This document shows, one piece after another, positions 59,031-64,000 of a DNA stretch of 64,000 nucleotides. Origin of the DNA: Ahaetulla prasina (lineage: Eukaryota > Chordata > Lepidosauria > Squamata > Colubridae); contig NC_080539.1 in NCBI RefSeq assembly GCF_028640845.1, forward strand, positions 196,115,436 to 196,179,435, in the 5' to 3' direction. How positions within the stretch are numbered: position 1 is the stretch's first letter; each line of letters begins with the position of its first letter. The notes under the pieces were generated by a model, which saw only the letters and a program-made list of their open reading frames with translations, did no database searches and was not told the origin of the DNA. The position numbers were made by a program, and so were the translations under genes.

Positions 59031-61511
59031 GATCTATGTATAAAAATATCATTTTATTACATTCCACACAATACATTGTCAAGAATCTCAAAATTCCACA
59101 AGATATTTTCACACACAGGCAACTGAGTGATGCTGACAGTGTCACAGCTGTAAGGGGAGGAGTGAAAGGTGATGGTTAAGTATTTGGGGTGGGCAGGTGA
59201 ATCTTTGGTGAAATTTTAAAATGGGGTATCTCAATCAGGTTAAATACATCCAGACTGGGCATATTTTTTATTCAGGGTGAAATAGAGAACCCACATGGAC
59301 ATATTGCACTTGATTGCTGAGGGTGGGTTGGGGCAAAATCAAGAAAACCATTGGGAGGAAATAGACCATTATTCTGCATTGGAGATTTCCTGTGACAAGT
59401 ACCACAACTACAGAAAGTCAAAGATACTTGCTAACATATGACTTCCATTCTGGAAGGTGTTTTCCTGGGTCCTACAAAACCAAAGGACTAAAAAGCAAAA
59501 AACAAAAGAGCAAGCACATCTTAAGAGGAGAAACTGAATATTTTCTGAAATATGAGCTTTCCTTGTTCCACAGCCCTCCTTGAAGAATGTCCACCCCTCC
59601 CCATTTTGAGATATCTGATGTGTGATCACCTTTTGCTCTCACATGTCCATCCTAATCTAGTTAAAGCTTATCAGCACACACCCTCCTTTATTTTTCACTA
59701 TGCACTTTGAAGAACAATTTCTGCATTAAACAGCACTGTGTGGCATTAGCCCAGCCTAAGCAAGCATCTTGGCAGAATCCATTTGCTACATGCATCAGAG
59801 CATGCTACCTGAATAACAGGGTGGGAGGATATGACAAACATCTCTAGATAAAAGGGTGCCTCTTACAGAGGATCCCCAGCTGCTTTTGTGACCTTTGTGG
59901 GGGTCAATTTGTTTGGAATCTCTCCTGCACAATTCGATCGATGGGAGTTGTTCAAGGCAGCACCCATTTTATTGCACAAGTCACATTGATTTCTAGAGGG
60001 CTTGCACAAGAGGTACCCCATGGGGAACGCTCCCATAGCCTTAAACCCCCAGCACAATAACATTTCTGCTATATATTTCTGCTATCATGAAGGCAAAAGG
60101 ATGAATGGCAGTTTGAAGAAAGATGCAGCATCATTTAGTCATGACCAGATGTTTTTCAAAAAAGCAAAAACCATTGGAAATAGGATTCCATGTAGATGTA
60201 TTTTGCTTGAAAATATATCTGATGGAACAATTCCAACCACCTTTGTGTATTGTAACGTGTTAGTCTATATAAGGCATTTCCATTGCATTATTTCAGAGCA
60301 AATCAATAAAGAGAGGCTTACTGAGAATTCCTTTATACCTTTTTCATTAAAAGATGCAAAGATATCTGGATTTCAGTACGCCCTTATTTTGGGAGCTTTA
60401 GTTGACAGATGTTACTACCAATATTTCAAGAAGCAACATGACAACAAATACAAACTCTATCAGTCAGCCATTAATGCAAATTTGGAGAGAGAAAACAGGG
60501 GAAACAATTGTCTTTTGTAAATTATTAGTAAATTTCAAGGGAAAACATCCTTACTCTTACCCCCCCCCCAAAAAAAACTCCCAAATGAAGTATCTCTCAA
60601 AGTGAGGTTCACTAATCAAACTAAATAAACCTCCATTTTATGGAGCTTCCAAATCCTTTGATGTACTGATATCTATGCATTACCTAAGATTGGGTTTAAC
60701 AGATAAACTGAACATTCATTATGAGCTTCTCTTTTATAAGGCAACTTTAAAAAATTCGTTTTGTTGGATTAATTCCACTACCAAAACAATGGCTATGTTT
60801 TCTTGATGTCTGGGAACGCAACACTGTACAATCTGAGTTTTGACCATCACCAAGCCTTTCTGGGTTCCTCCCTTCCCCCGTAGTGATTTTTCCTTTTCTT
60901 TTTTTAGCTTGCCACATTTAATTTGTCTTGGGCCAAGCCTTTCTTTTTTAAACCAGCCTGAGCTAGCTGACATTCTTAAAGGATCTCAGTCATAAACCCA
61001 GCCAGAGTTAGATAAGGCAACAAAAAACATTGCTCACTTTGCCAAGGAAACAAATCAGTGTCCTCGACTTTAAAAAGGTATTCCAGGAGGAAAGCCAGAA
61101 TGGTACACGCAAGTCCTAAGTAATCTTCCCAGGGAGCCATCCAGCCAATATCACACACATGCACACTTACATACATAGAGATATAGATATACAAGCGCAC
61201 ACACCTATTCTCTTGCATATCCCTCATGACTTGCTCTTGAGTTTCCTTGCAAGGTGTCTATTGGATAAAACCCAAAATCAAGTCTTTGAAAATAGAAATG
61301 AAGGAGCATTCGCTTCCAAAGAGACAGGGGAACTGAGTCTCTTCCAAGATGCAGCATTATAGTTTAAGAGTTTGTCAAAGAACAAGGGATCAGGGGAAGA
61401 GATATCTTGAGTTCACATATATGCTGGGCAAGGAGAAAAGTGCAAAATTGAGGCAACATATCTGAAGTCTGGTTTTGTTTTGTTTAAAATGATTGTGTTC
61501 CTGTTCCATTC
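59031..61511 (-). other. NRP2: Probable 3'UTR of the NRP2b transcript
   Basis: Sequence after the NRP2b stop in transcript direction. AATAAA signals on the minus strand occur at 59973-59968, 59692-59687 and 59058-59053. The most distal would give a UTR of about 2.5 kb. No repeat family is recognised in it, unlike the surrounding introns, which agrees with exonic sequence. The plus-strand ORF at 60002-60520 is antisense and has no recognisable motif. Confidence 0.45.
59053..59058 (-). promoter_or_regulatory. Candidate poly(A) signal of NRP2b
   Basis: AATAAA on the minus strand, in the context GGAATGTAATAAAATGATA. Proximal alternatives are at 59687-59692 and 59968-59973. Confidence 0.4.
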
Positions 61512-61792
61512 TCAGCAATGCGAGCTGCGATCTTGCTCTAGTTTTATTGTTAAAGTCGGCTCCACAGCCAGAGGGGCCCCGTTGGCATAGTGGGAGGTTT
61601 TGTAGGTGATGGAGTGATCACTCTTCTTGGCCGCATAGCGGAACCGGTGGTAGTGGAGCACAAGGGCCAGCGTGACGGAGACCAGCACCAGAACAGCACC
61701 TCCGGCGGCCATAACGTAATACCAGTAGGCTGGAATGGGCTGCACTGACACCGTGTCCACTGTGGGCTCGCTCCCTGGCAGAAGGGTGCCCC
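61512..61792 (-). CDS. NRP2: Neuropilin-2, isoform-b terminal exon (coding part)
   Basis: This exon encodes the last 92 residues of the b form of neuropilin-2. A stalk GTLLPGSEPTVDTVSVQPIP is followed by a membrane segment (YYVMAAGGAVLVLVSVTLAL) and a cytoplasmic tail YHRFRYAAKKSDHSITYKTS, HYANGAPLAVEPTLTIKLEQ, DRSSHC. The tail is unrelated to the a form and lacks the SEA PDZ ligand, as in mammals. The acceptor CTGTCTCTCCCCCAG ends at 61793. The exon begins with the last two bases of a codon, the same phase as the NRP2a cassette and terminal exons, so all can follow the same upstream donor. The stop TGA is at 61514-61512. Similarity to the mammalian NRP2b tail known to me is very high. Confidence 0.96.
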
Positions 61793-64000
61793 CTGGGGGA
61801 GAGACAGAAGAATGTTGCTAGGTGGGAGGCATGCAGGTGGATTAAAAACAACAAGCACACATATATACACACACATACACATGCTCTGAGAAATTCTGTG
61901 CAATTTAAACAAGGTCTTCCATGACTGAGCCATGTAGGAATATAACTTGGATTTTGACAAGCAGGCAAATTAAAGCATTTCGTTAATAGGGGAAGAGGGG
62001 AATGATGTAAATTTTGTTAATAGCCCTTATATTTGATAGGAATAGACCCCCCGCCCCCTCTCCAATCAGTCCCGTCTAGCAGCAATATGGTGTTTGTTTG
62101 TCAAGCAATGACAAAACATATCACTGTTTTAAACAAGTGACAAGAGTTTAATTGCAAAGTATGAAGAAGGTTGTGACAGGATTAGAGAAAAGATACTAGA
62201 GAGGAGAAGCATGCTTCATTCCTATAGGAAAAGAAAAGGGAAAAGAAGCTGTGCTTTCACAGGCCATCATGCTCCAAGTTTTCCCCAAGCCAGCTCCAGC
62301 TTTGCAGTTGAGCAGAACACAGAAAATTCTATGATATCTAGTATGGCTTTCCAAATTCATAGCTAATTAAGAGTGGACTTATGGCACAATTTGAGAAATA
62401 TCCACTCAAAAATAAATTCTACTGTACATTTCAATACGGCTTACTCCATAATAAGTGTGTCTAGGACTGCAAGCTAAGTATTACCTATCTAATATTAGCT
62501 TTCCACTGATAACTGCTACAAACTCTATATTTAGCCTGTATTCTTGCCTCAGAATCTTTGACTTTCTCTAGTCTCCCTTTTTTCTGGAATGTCTGAACAA
62601 CTCTCCTTAGTCTGAATTAAAGGTATATTCTGAAGTTACCTATCAAATTAATTAGTATGACCCAACATTAGATTAATTGATTCCCTTATCTACCCCCCTC
62701 TTCTCTATCATTTCCTAGATAGATTCCCATGCCTGGATAGTTCAAAACACTGCAATCCACACTGTTACTGGGTAACACCATCACCATTGAACATCAGTTC
62801 TGTTCTATAGGCTAGAAATGCTACAAATTGGGATACAGTTGAGTTTTCTTCTTCTGCCTTTTATCTATCTTGTCTTTTACAAGATCAAAAACTAAGTGCT
62901 TCCTGTAATGTTGGCTAATTTGGGGAGTGGGGCTATTATCTGTTCCAAATGTCTTAAATATATGGTCAAAGGTGAATTACTGCTCGAATAAAGGGGGATT
63001 TCCTTCCTAAAAGAAAGGTGTAAGATAATAATGCTTTCATTTACTATATATTATTAATCAAGTAATCTATTAAAGTTAAATAAATGGCTCTATAAACCAA
63101 TTTTTAATATAAATGCTTATGTTATGGTAGATAAAATTTATCTATTTATAAGTGGAACCTAGCACTTATTAGGAAAAAAAATCTTTCTTCTTCATCTCTT
63201 AAAGACATAATGATAACATAATAGTATGGATCTAAGCAGAAATTCTCACCAATTAATTTTTATCACTAATTAATTCCACTTCCAGTTGATCCACTCAATT
63301 TAAATTGACTAGAGATACAAATTAAACCAGTCAGAACTTACTTATGCCCATATATCTAGATGTATTGTTCAAAAAGCTCATGTAATTAGGATTCTTTGGT
63401 ATGAATCAAATATACATATTAAAAAAAACACTTTCCTAGAATCATTGCCTAAAGTGCTGAACAGCACAATGGAACTTAGTCTAAATAAACTAATGTAAAT
63501 AGCAGTCCCTAGGATGCTATTTCAGAAATATCAGCTAAGTTTTAGCTGACATTACCCCTTACCTCATCTCAAAGGGTGACAATAATTCTTCTCAGTCAGA
63601 TATTGGAAAACCAAGCACTCAAAAAATAGGTTTGAGTCTACTGTCCTATTGCTATGTTCAACTAAACACTGTAGTGTGTTATGGAATATCATATTCATTC
63701 TATCAAGAAGGCTTTCCTTTAATTCTGCCATTTACAACTATGATGTAGGAATAAACACAATGGATTATGGTTGAAGATGGCTGGTCCTTGTTGTAACATG
63801 AAGAATGGGTTAAGAAGACCTTATCACAAGAGTGTGAAATAGAAAGATTAGCATGTAGAACAGGTGAAGGCTTGGGAAGTACTACTAGTTGCACTTCTCA
63901 GCACTTGGTATGATGGAATGTTGTCCTGCATCAGCAGAAAACAGCCCTTTGTATGTTGTCCTTTAAGATGATCAGCATTTTCTCTCAGACTAAAAGGAAA
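61793..64000 (-). other. NRP2 intron upstream of the b-type exon
   Basis: No further NRP2 exon is seen to the window edge. The shared extracellular exons (CUB, F5/8C, MAM) must lie beyond 64000. No repeat family recognised. Confidence 0.6.

Noticed and set aside
60002..60520. 172-codon plus-strand ORF
   Set aside because: It is antisense to the probable NRP2b 3'UTR. It has no domain or motif, and a chance frame of this length is plausible in AT-rich DNA.
63541..63600. Possible upstream NRP2 exon ending at a GAG|GTAAGG donor-like site
   Set aside because: The minus-strand sequence before the donor-like site has stops in the needed frame and does not resemble a neuropilin MAM or stalk region.

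Overview
This is a vertebrate genomic window, almost certainly from a squamate reptile and most likely a snake. It holds one protein-coding gene, the 3' end of neuropilin-2 (NRP2) on the minus strand, embedded in dense transposable elements. The lineage call rests on the repeat mixture: BovB, CR1, L2, Rex1-type and L1 LINEs, Penelope-like elements, tRNA-headed SINEs and many small hAT-like elements, plus LINE 3' tips that run into AATAG-type microsatellites. That mixture is known from squamates and especially snakes; the species cannot be named from the sequence.

Gene layout (transcription from high to low coordinates). The NRP2b-type last exon is at 61512-61792, with a 3'UTR running to about 59030. 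About 29 kb further on come a 69-nt acidic cassette exon (32767-32835) and the NRP2a-type last exon (31039-31343), whose 3'UTR probably reaches about 26770. Each of the three exons begins with the last two bases of a codon, so the upstream common exon, outside the window, can splice to any of them in frame. The two ends encode different transmembrane and cytoplasmic tails; only the a form ends in the SEA PDZ-ligand motif.

Region by region. 1-3.3 kb: simple repeat, unremarkable DNA and one hAT-like element. 3.3-11.1 kb: a tandem, rearranged array of an L1-derived non-autonomous retrotransposon, interrupted by a minus-strand L1 fragment. 13-15.7 kb: a 5'-truncated L2-type LINE with an internal duplication. 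16-19 kb: a short L1 with target-site duplications, a head-to-tail unclassified repeat, and the end of a Penelope-like element with a large hairpin. 21.6-25.8 kb: CR1 and L2 remnants and hAT-like elements, including two inserted back to back at one target site, one of which carries a captured coiled-coil coding segment. 26.8-31 kb: NRP2a 3'UTR. 33-53 kb: intronic BovB, CR1 (with two nested hAT insertions), L1, Penelope-like RT, Rex1-type LINE, a mariner-like element and further hAT elements. 53-59 kb: mostly unremarkable intron with a long ATT microsatellite and one SINE.

No rRNA, true tRNA gene, CRISPR array, operon or prokaryotic feature is seen. Apart from the NRP2 exons, all recognisable coding sequence belongs to retroelements and is broken. 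The remaining open reading frames look like chance.
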